Shown: positions 46,701 to 58,700 of the stretch, in pieces | How positions within the stretch are numbered: the first letter of the stretch is position 1 | How the letters are laid out: every line of letters begins with the position of its first letter | Origin: Cyrtodaria siliqua | Lineage: Eukaryota; Mollusca; Bivalvia; Adapedonta; Hiatellidae | Reading direction: 5' to 3' | Assembly (NCBI GenBank): GCA_037043455.1 | Contig: JAWPHD010006777.1 | Coordinates: 1 to 64,000, forward strand | Length of the DNA stretch: 64,000 nt | Notes under the pieces: generated by a model | What the model saw: only the letters and a program-made list of their open reading frames with translations | What the model was told of the DNA's origin: nothing | Databases searched by the model: none | Position numbers and translations under genes: made by a program

Positions 46701-49700
46701 CACTACAAACTTATTTTTTAAAAATCTATTTTTAGCCGTGGTGGCCATCTTGAATTTCCGGCCAACCTGAAATTTTGCTAGGATCAATTAGACATCAAGA
46801 GCAATATTCCTGTGAAGTTTCATGAAAATCTGTCAAGTAGTTTCAGAGGAGTAGTCGCTACAAGTTTTCATTATATAACTCTATGTAAACAAAGATGGCC
46901 GCTGGCAGCCATGTTTAACGTCGAATCAAAACGATTTTCGACAAGGACCAACCTCATGCCATGCTGATCATTTTAGAAAAAGTCCCATATCAATATCTCT
47001 TACAGTTTTCAAGAAGTAGTCGCTACAAACTTATTTTTTAAAAATCTATTTTTAGCCGTGGCGGCCATCTTGAATTTCCGGCCGACCTGAAATTTTGCTA
47101 GGATCAATTAGACATCAAGAGCAATATTCCTGTGAAGTTTCATGAAAATCTGTCAAGTAGTTTCAGAGGAGTAGTCGCTACAAGTTTTCATTATATAACT
47201 CTATGTAAACAAAGATGGCCGCTGGCAGCCATGTTTAACGTCGAATCAAAACGATTTTCGACAAGGACCAACCTCATGCCATGCTGATCATTTTAGAAAA
47301 AGTCCCATATCAATATCTCTTATAGTTTTCAAGAAGTAGTCGCTACAAACTTGTATTTTAAAAATCTATTTTTAGCCGTGGCGGCCATCTTGGATTTCAC
47401 ATCAACATGAATTTTTGCTAGGATCAACTAGACTTCATGGGCAACATTTTTGTAAAGTTTCATGAATATCCATCAAGTAGTTTCAGAGGAGTAGTCGCTA
47501 CAAATAAAAGTTAACGGACGGACGGACGGACGGACAGACAGACAGACGGACGACGGACGCCGCACCACGGCATAAGCTCTGCTGATCTCTGATCAGTAGA
47601 GCTAAAAATCAGAAAGAAACATTTAATATCACTCAAAAGAAACTTACCGGATTTTTCTGGATGCTTCCAGATATAAACTGCAGTAAGACCCACATGAGAT
47701 GATCTCTTCCTTTATTTAAGTTACGATTCTTCAGCTGGAATAAAAACAAATTCTAGAGTAGGTAGATTCTTCAATATTCTGCTACAGTCAATATCCCATC
47801 GTTCATTTTTAAAGCATTATAGTTTACAGTTTTCTTATAAATTAAAAAGTAGCTATCCCGTCAACAACAGCCACATTTTACAACATATGTACACTGTTTC
47901 TAAACCTACTGACAACAAGGTATATATATATAACTTACATATTTTCTTTGAGAATCCAAACTCTTTAGACACAATAAAACGATTTTAACCAGCCAGGCAA
48001 AACCCCGAAACTGGAGCGTCGAATTAAGAGTTACCAATTTATAATTCATTTTACGCATATTCTATCATGGTTATTTTTAGAACTTGTTAATAAATCTTTA
48101 CTTTTAATCGGCAAATATACAGTTTTGATACACGGTTTTGTAGTGCAATTTTGCTGTTATTTGGAGGGTTAGTTTCTTTAAAAGTATCACTAAAATGTTT
48201 TTATTATTGTCAGATGGAATTCACCTTTCTTGACTATTATTTCAATCTAAATTTATTGCTGCTATGGAATAAGTTAGTTAGTGGTATTGTGACATCAGCG
48301 TAAAAAAAAGGTTCAGACAAGATTACCATTATAAACAAAAACTGCAAACAGTGTTCACTATTTTTGTATACATGCAGATATGCGCTTTTTGGCCTGTTCA
48401 AGGGGTAACCTAATAAATGTTGCTTTATTTGGCAGTGACTGATAAAGCAAAAGCAGACAGAATACTTCAGTGCTTATTGAACATAATGTTATCCGACGTC
48501 ATAAAATGTCATGAAGAAAAACAACATGGTAGTTACCAATCCGTGTCAAATGTAACACTGTTTAATGAATACAACTAGTAAACCATAAACAACACCATAT
48601 GTGGGAAGGATGCAAACTGAAGCATACCTTATCATTAAGTGAGACGACCATATGTGGGAAGGATGCAAACTGAAACATACCTTATCATACAGTGAGACGA
48701 CCATATGTGGGAAGGATGCAAACTGAAGCATACCTTATCATTAAGTGAGACGACCATATGTGGGAAGGATGCAAACTGAAACATACCTTATCATAAAGTG
48801 AGACGACCATATGTGGGAAGGATGCAAACAAAAACATACCTTATCATACAGTGAGACAACCATATGTGGGAAGGATGCAAACTGAAACATAACTTATCAT
48901 ACAGTGAAGCAACCATATGTGGGAAGGATGCAAACTGAAGCATACCTTATCATACAGTGAGACAACCATATGTGGGAAGGATGCAAACTGAAATATAACT
49001 TATCATACAGTGAGACAACCATATTTGGGAAGGTTGTAAACTGAAGCATACCTGATCATACAGTGAGTCAACCATAAGTGTGAAGGATGCAAACTGAAGC
49101 ATACCTTATCATACTGTGAGACAACCATAAGTGGGAAGGATGCAAACTGAAGCATACCTTTTCATACTGTGAGACAACCATAAGTGGGAAGGATGCAAAC
49201 TGAAGCATACCTTACCATACTGTGAGACAACCATAAGTGGGAAGGATGCAAACTGAAGCATACCTTATCATAGTGAGACAACCATATGTGGGAAGGATGC
49301 AAACTGAAGCATACCTTATCATACAGTGAGACAATCGTATGTGGGAAGGATGCAAACTGAAGCATACCTTATCATACAGTGAGACAACCAATGTGGGAAG
49401 GATGCAAACTGAAGCATACCTTATCATACAGTGAGACGACCATATGTGGGAAGGATGCAAACTGAAAGAGGACGAAGTAGATGAGTTGGCTGGACAGGTG
49501 TTGCCAGCGTAGGTGACTCAGTCCCGGGTCAGCTGAGGGGTCCGACTTCTCCGAATGTTCCATCGCAGATACAACCAGATCTACCAGCTGCTCCTCCAGA
49601 ACTTCACAGCGCTGCTTTACCTACAGTAGATAATGAGATTTTCTTCTAAAAATAAAAAAGCTGAACAGCATGAATTAATAATTATAATCAAAAAATCCCA

Positions 49701-52700
49701 TATGAAAAAGAGTATGTATTTAAACAAGACCATCCTTAAAAATGTGTTGGTTTGCTATTCACTAAAAAGACAGCTACCCAACTTTTTTTCTTACATTTAG
49801 GGGACTTTTTTTTCTTTCTTTTTTTTAGATTTTTAGAATTGCGCCACAATATTGGGTAGATATAGTTAATTTTACTTATTTTTTTATTACAAATCAATCT
49901 GACTGAAACCATAACATTGATAAGACACATTGAAACTGATTGTATGTATAATACAGATTGGACACTATGTTTTGTAAAACGCTTTCACCACTGTCATGGG
50001 ATGCGGTAAAAAGAAAATCCTACCTACCTACCGACTTAAAACTTTTGGGGTCGGAGCACAGCAAACCATTTTTTAAGGATGGCCCAATAAAAGCATTTGT
50101 TTACAATAAAAATGTGGCAACAGCGAGATATATACAGGGTACAACAAGGTTGTGGATGACTATAAACATCATTGCATGTGTACAAACCACTATTGTTCAA
50201 CAGTGATTTTTTTACCTTTTTTTAAAGGTACCTCTACCTTTTCAATTGGGAAAATTTAGCGTCATTTTTACTAAATTGGGAAAATTTCTAAATTCAATGA
50301 TCAGTATGGTCTACATGGTCTATATAAAAAACAAAAAACTTTGAAGGTTTTATTGCTCAACATGTTTTACTACTGTAATTTAATCATTTAAAACAACAGT
50401 TTTCTTTTTTCTTTGTCCTTTAAACATGTCCACATTCGCTTCCATGTCTGCCTCTGTGAGGTCCTTATCCATGTGGCATATTCTCTTCATACCACTTTTG
50501 ACTTGAGAAAAGATGGCCCAGGAGGAATACACGATTCAGTTGAACTCGTAGGAGTAGGACACTCGACAAGAGATTCACTTGTCACGCTCGAAAGTTGGGT
50601 AGGTCAGACTGGGTAGGTGGGGTAATTTCACTTTCAGTAACTACAGAAATTTCTAACGAAGTCTGTTCGTCATCACCAGTGATCTGATTCAGCTTTTTAA
50701 ACACCGAGCTAATGCTCTGTAAGCCCTTTGCGTCGTTCTTTTTAACCTTTTATACATACTATTTTAAATTACGGGACATGTTGACTGTTGATATCGGAGC
50801 AAATCTTGGTTAAAGAATGCCTTTCGTAATCGTATCGTACAAATACTAAGCTACGATAAAGCGTTCGATTGATTCTGATGACAAAATATAAATGCGTCTC
50901 GCCTATTGGATAGTTGGTACCTGCGTGCGACTACAAGGTGGGGGTAAAAGCGTTGAATGTTCTAGATAATGAACTAGCTATTCAGCTCTTGATTATTTTT
51001 ATCAAGGTGCAGTACGACTTTTATCCCAACCTGATAGTACGACAATATCGGTTTTCGCGAAAATTAAAATGTAACACGCTTAGGAAAAGCTTTTTTACCA
51101 GTACTTAAAGTGTAAATTTAATATTTGTATTGAACATTTTGATTGGGAATATATGACTTTGGATTGGGAAAATATGATGTTTTTTTGGAAAAAATACTTG
51201 CTAGGGGAAAGTGCCGATATTCGGCGGTAAAAATAACCAAAAAAAATCACTGTTAACAAAATGTAACAAAATGAGAGCATAACTAAACCAAAAAACCAAC
51301 CGTTTGAAATGGCTTCGACTACAGTATGAACAGTATGACTATGAAATGGTTTAACTATATTCATGTTTATATATTTACGTAAAATGGTTATGAAAAAAAA
51401 GCCTGCTATCATAGATGTATTTTTTGTATCCCTCTAAAATTTTAGAATCTTGTACTCATATGGACCAAAACTCATCTTGTACCTGAAGACCAGAAATATA
51501 GTGCAATGGGCCTGACGGTTTACTTGCTTTTAGCTTTGCTATTAAATAGACTGGTGGCAATCTTGATAACAATTCTTTTATAAATTTCATACTGTATAAA
51601 ATAAATTCATACATATGTGTTAAATTAAAGAATAAAACACTGGTACCTGTTTACTGAGCCCCAACATACTTCCAACCATATCCCTGGAGTAGGGCTGCTC
51701 TAGAACATACCGCAGTAAACCAGACTGAGGCTCCTGCACATCCTACATATAAACATACCTGCATCAATGATCACTAGAAATGACCCAAGATAATCATTAT
51801 GAATAATCCATGACAAAATGAGGTAAAAACATAAAACAGTGCTTGTCAACATAAGATTCACCATACTGTAGATATTGAACACTCACAGGAGTTAAACTAC
51901 CTTAACGAGTATATATTGGGTCACCATAAGTATTGGTACACCCTTGATTTTCTCAGAAATAAGTTAAAAAATAAATCTAAACTACTGAGATGCTTTAAAA
52001 GAAAAACTTTTAATTTTGCAACCATAATTATTCAATCTGAATTATTTTAATAATTTATTATTAAATTTTTTTATTTATTTTTTCTACTGGTGCTTGATAC
52101 ATACATTTTATAAGGTCATGTTCATTTGATCTAAGTCAAGTTGTAGACAATATACTAGAACAACTTAACAAAGCATGCAAGTGGAATACCTCCCAACTTG
52201 TATCTTGATTAAACGATTAATTAAATTTGTCATTAAATAATCCATTTGAAAGTAATATGATAAAATAGGTATGATTATACATTTATCTTTCACTTGGAAA
52301 TATTGCAGTCATTCCATAGAAATGTAATAAAAGCAAATAACCAAATTATAGATTTTAAAGGTGTGCATATAAGAGTGAGTTTCTAATGTTCATATTTTCG
52401 TAAAAAAACAAACATCATTTAAACTTTAACTACAAGATAGGTTGGAAGAACAGTTACTAAATGACTGTATTAAATATAGCCTACCTTTTTGTATGGGAGT
52501 GGTCCACTGAGGAAGAATTTGAGATCTTTGGGGTTGAGTCTCCATACGGTGCTGGTTGCCATCGAGTGGCCCACCACTGGTAACAAGTGGGACCGTCCTA
52601 CATAGTACAAGAAAGGACAGATAGTACACAACAGGTTGTAAAAGAAAGCAAAAGTGAACAAGATTGCAAAATTGTATTTTAATCCAACAAACATCTCCCA

Positions 52701-55700
52701 AATGATCAGTAAGAATAGAACAGGGTGTTCTTCCAGGAAATATTTGTAAATCCATTATTACCTCGTGAAAGGCTATCCTGTTGATCAATACAATTAAAAC
52801 GATCAAAATAATAACAATTGAATTGAATTGGATTTTATAGTCGCACCAACAGCTAAGGTCATATGGCGACTTTCCAGCTTCCATTGGTGTAGGAAGACCC
52901 CAAGTGCCCCTCCGGGAAATTTTCGTGCAAGGGCCGGCTCCTGGGTAGAACCACCGACGTTTCGCAAGCCAGCTGGATAGCTTCCTCACATAAAGATTCC
53001 TAGGCCCCTGAGGGATCGAACCTACAGCGGTGAGGGGCAAGTGATTTCAAGTCAGAGACGTTAACCACTCGGCCACAAAAATAATAACAAAGATTTAATT
53101 TAATGAAGGGTTGTTACAAGCTTGAATCTCGGCGACATTATAAAGTGTTATTGTTTATTTACATCTCATTCTTATTTGTATAGTATACAGCCAACATTAA
53201 TGAGAAGGGTGTTCCATGGAGCACTTGTGTCGCATGCCATGTGCTAGTTAGGTTGCAGGTTAAAGTTTTAGGAAAAGGGGCATAACTCTGCCGAAATGAA
53301 AGTCGGAGTTATCTGTCATGTGTATAGATAAGACGAAGGAAGATGTGTGTGAAATTTCATGAAAATATGTCAAATATTTTTTAAGTTATGGCCAAGTTTA
53401 GGCTGCAGGTTAAAGTGTGACGGACGGACAGATAACAACGGATGGATGCAGGCGACACATAAACATAAGCATATTCAAATTTATACATGTATATAATACG
53501 TAAACGCCATTCTAAGGACTATAAGAGACAGGATAAAATATCACAGATTATATCCCAATGAAACATGGAGGTATATATGAAGGATGGTATACCATACTGA
53601 CAACTACAATGAAGTAGAATGGACTATAAGTTCCTACCTGATATAGTCACCATCTGGGCCACAGGCCTGAAACTGTGAACAAACTCAGACAGTAGCCGAC
53701 CCATTTTCTGTAAACAAATACACAATTATTGAGAAAATGTTTACTGTTAACTTGCAATATTCAGCTGTTGGGGTTGAGTTTAGTTTAAACTTATTTATTG
53801 AACATTGATTGTAACAAAAGCTCTGAACTGATTTTAATCACTCTTGATGTCTTCCTGGGTAGAACCAGTACTAAGCAATGCAGATAAAGTGTCTTGCTCA
53901 GGGACACAACACATATGGTTATGGCGGGGATCGAACCCATGACTTTTCGATCATGGGTCCAATGCTCTACCACTAGACCACAGCGCCCCCATAGCTTGTT
54001 GGGGTTTGTTTACTAAAAGTTCTGAACGGAATCTCTTACAGCCACCATAAAGCTTAAAGGGTCACACGGCAATCTTGAACTTTGTATCAAACAGTAAAAT
54101 TGGTGTATCAATTAATTAATCCAGTAGCATTTTGACTTTAAAGGGACACACGGCAATCTTGATTTTTTAAAAACTCGCAGCGTCCCGTTAGTTTTTCTCT
54201 TAACTTGCATTTGTTCAATCATTAATATTAATTATTAGAACAGTTCAAAGCAAATTATTTTTACATATTACTGTCTTTTTATAATATTGCACCAATAATA
54301 TATCAAAAGAATTTGGTAAAATAACGAAGAAAACTGAAATCTCATTTTTTTATTTAACTATATGCAAGCAGTTTTAAAGTCAAAATGACTCAGAACAACT
54401 AAATAGAGGAGAATTTAATGTTTGAATAAAACTCAAGATTGCCCCTTTAAACCGGCTTGCATATGGTTAAAAAAAATGTTGAGTATAATTTTTTTTCTTA
54501 TTCTACCATATCTTTAAATGTATTCTTGGTGCAATATAATCACCAGTTAGTAATACACAAAAACAATTTGCTTTACACTATTTTTAATATTAACGACTTA
54601 ACAAGTGCAAGATATATGAAAAACTAACACAAGTTTTCAAAAAATCAAGATTGCCATGCCATGTGTCCCTTTAATATTTTATCCAGGCAGCCAGTTTTAG
54701 TGTGTCTGACAAAACGGCATTCCTCATTCAGGCCACTGTCCCTATATATACAAACATGATGTAATATCACATTATTTATATAACATTTTTATTTAAAAAA
54801 AAAAGAAGTATTTACAATTTAAAAAACATGATTTTCTTAATAATTAACATGTCACTGCATTCAACTACTTATGAGGATTCCACACAGGTCATAAGGAGGC
54901 CTCCACTTAAAGTATACAGAAACCTTGCAGCCTTACCCAGTGTGGCCAGTTCCTGACCTCTGGACTAATCTTAGTGATCTCATTCACTGCTAGATAGCTG
55001 GGCAGGAGGCAGGCATTCCTATCTAGAATGTATGTCACAACCTGAAAATATGGAAAGACATTTTAATTCAATGAGCTGGAAAAAACAAGAGGTCAATGAC
55101 CTTGAAGCTCTACTGGCAGGTTCTGACAGCTAGATCAGCATTCCTGTGAAGTTTCATGAAAATCGGTCAAGTAGTTTGAGAGCAGTCGTTACAAGTTTTT
55201 ATATATAACTCTATGTAAATAAAGATGGCCGCTGGCAACCATGTTTAATGTTGAATCAAAATAATTTTCAACAAGGACCAACATCATGTCATGTTGATAA
55301 TTTTAGAAAAAGTCCCATATCAATATTACTTATAGTTTTCAAGAAGTAGTCGCTAAAAATTTGTTTTTTAAAAGTCTATTTTTAGCCATGGCGGCCATCT
55401 TGAATTTCTGGCCGACCTGAAATTTTGTTATGATCAAAAAATACACACCAAGAGCAACATTTCTGTTAAGTTTCATGAAAATCATAAATGTAGTTTCAGG
55501 AGTAGTCGCTGCAATATTTACTATATATCAATATCACTATAACTTGTTTTTTTAAAAATCTATTTTTAGCTTTGGCAGCCATCTTGGATTTCACATCAAC
55601 ATGAATTTTTGCTAGAATCAACTAGACTTCATAGGCAACATTTCTGTAAAGTTTCATGAAAATCCATCCAGTAGTTTCAGAGTAGTAGTCACTACAAAAA

Positions 55701-58700
55701 AAGTTTCAAACGGACAGACGGGTGATGGACACCCAACCACGGCACAAGCTCAAAATAATCATGTATTGATATTCAAAAGAATGAATGGTGTTTTACAACC
55801 CTTGGACAGCTTTGGTTACACTGGGCTGAATGGGGAATGGTGATGACAATAATGGAGATGAAGATGATCACTGGAAATAAATATCAGGTTCTTAATCCCC
55901 TTTCAATTCAAAAACATGGTAATCCGTTTCCAGGCCACATTGGGGGAGTTCTACCTCCTGTTGTGACAACAGTTCACTATTTCTCTGGTCCATCGCCATC
56001 TGGGGCCCTATATAAAAGTAACTGTACATATACATCATTACAGGCCCTTGAGATGTTTGTAATATAGGCAGTATGAGTAAATACTCTTGTTTGTAGTCAA
56101 TACTTTAGTTTTATTGGTAAAATCAGAAATCCAACTTGTCACTATTGTACCGGTACACATATATTGGTATAAATTAAGTACCGTAATGAAACTGCTGGTT
56201 GCAATCAAGACATGTTTTTAATAGCCCATTTCACCGCTACTTCGGAAATGTCCGTACAATGCTCCAAATTTCAGTCACATGATGCAAAGTCACATGACTT
56301 CAAGAACTAATCAGATGCTGGTAGTCACAGATTTTAGTATCAACAATCACAAATTAACCAGATTCAATGTTTATATACGGAGTTAAGTATGCATATTCTA
56401 TGGTGGCATATAACTGCCATCGAGATAATTTAGTCGCGATACTTTTTTCATCTATTAAGACGACTTTTAAGCCGTTATAAGTTGACTTATAAGAACAAAG
56501 TCTAGATACCTGCACACTTGTATTAAATTTAAAATTATTCTTTAACAATGAAGTCATGATAATGCTCTAAAGTGACATGCTGGATTAATTTGTCACGTTA
56601 GTTTTTAATCTCCGGATCACTCGGATTTTAAGGAAGGGAATAGACTGCTTCACTGCGCATGTCCAGTTTCACTCAAACATTTAAACGCTGTGGAGCAGTC
56701 TAACTTGACTGTCACTCCAGAGCATTATCGCGACTTTACGGCGACAAATAGGCGAGTTAGCAAAGATATTTGTCATGATACTTTTTGGAGTAGTTTTATA
56801 AGTCGACTTATAAGACGTTAAAAGTCGTCTTAATAGCTGAAAAAAGTATCAAGACTAAATTATCTCGACGGCAGTTATATGCCACCATACCCATGTTTAT
56901 ATAATGAGTTAAGTTTGCATATTCAATTGCTAAAACACTACAATCATAAGTGATATTCTAAACAGAAAACATCTCAACTTATTCTTTTGAAACTAGATCA
57001 GATTCTGAAGCATGTGCACGTAATTTGGAACCGGTGTTACAATCGAAATAGTCATTGTGACAATCCTGTTTTTGAACTGTTTCACGCTTTAATTCATATT
57101 TTTCTACAGTACCAAGCACAGTAATAACATTTAATATTTATCTGTCATGCGTTAAAGTTATAATCATACATTTAGTAAGGTTTGTGTATTGCTTTTATTT
57201 TCACAATGAGCACACTGCAATGAATATTAATGTGCCTACTAGTGTTTAATTGGTCGACCTATTTGGTTACTTGGAGATAGCTCAATAGTATCTGTGATCG
57301 TTCAACGAATGTCGAGATGAAATGGGCTATTACAAAGGCAGATTGATCAAAGAATAATTTTAAGTTTAATACAAGTGTGCAGGTATGTTGACCTACCGAG
57401 ATCATGATCTCCACCTGAGGAAGTACACATGCATTCTGGGACGGGATGTTGTGTGTCTGTAAGATGATTCGCAGCAAGTCCCGACAACCCTGCAATATAT
57501 CACATGACCAAAATATAACGTCTGACGATAATATGAACAAGTTGCACCCAGAATTCATGTAGAAATAACGGTCAAAATAATTACAAATTACAAATGCTAG
57601 ACTTTTTTAAGTTTGTTTATATGTTTCAACTGTAGATCATCTAGGAGAGGGATCAGAGGAATATTTGTGGTGGGGCAAACAATGCTTTGAAAATGTGTAC
57701 TAACACACATGTACAGAAAAATACCTTATAAAGATGTGAGAGCTACAGTAAAGAGTGATTTTAGTTTTTACCTTGTAGTCGACACCACCAATGATTTTAC
57801 GGATGAGTTGGAAAGTCCGGATGAATGGTTTTGAATTCAGATAGATCATCTTCTCATGTTCCAGAAGGCTTTCACACACCAGTCTAAAGTAGAAAACAGC
57901 ACCAGCATATCACACACCTGTCTGCATTATACAATATCGGCTTCACTTCACCTTGAAATATAGCCGAGTCAATCGTCACTATAGATCCAAATGAATAGTG
58001 CAGGTTCAAATCCCACTGGGAGCTCAAGTGAGAAAGTGTCGATTCTTACGGTTGGTGGAAGGTATACAGTACTGGTTCTACCCATGAAAACTTGGGTGTT
58101 CTGTCTCTACCGCAAACCAAACGACTGTCATATATGACCTACATGAGCTAAAAGCGACACCGTACAGAGATCCTAATGAACACAATAGTCAATAATTAAG
58201 GCAATATATATGCTTTGAAGCATGGCCCGAACTATAGTTCTGAATAACCTAGATGTACACTTCTGACCAATCAGCGAGGATGTCTCAAAACCAGAGTAGT
58301 GTCTGTTATCGCAGTTTGATTGGATAATATAACAGCGGGCGTAATAAGATGTGAATTCTACTTCAATAATAATGAATCTAATAAGATCAAAATATACTCA
58401 GCAAAAATAAAAAGTATCCACTTTGTTTTCCTGCAAAATCGGAGACTGTAAGAAAGAACTAACAATTGTAACCTGATTTTCTTATAATAACATCTTTATT
58501 TGATGTTCACTGACACATAATTCGGAATAATAAAAAAATAAATCACAGTTTAAAAACATAGGCGTGAAAACGAAATTAACAAAACTTAACAAATGTAAAG
58601 GTTAACGACAATAGCCCAGATTTAGAAAGTTCATTAAAATACACAGAAAATAATCAAAAACCAGCTAATATCGCATGTGCTAATATCTCATGTGTCCACT

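Noticed and set aside
48590..49475. Possible CRISPR-like array
   Set aside because: Units are contiguous 53-bp copies without unique spacers, in a eukaryotic intron and derived from exon sequence.
52426..53040. 204-codon reverse ORF
   Set aside because: Only 52485-52597 is real MED23 coding sequence; the rest is intron and a SINE that happens to stay open.
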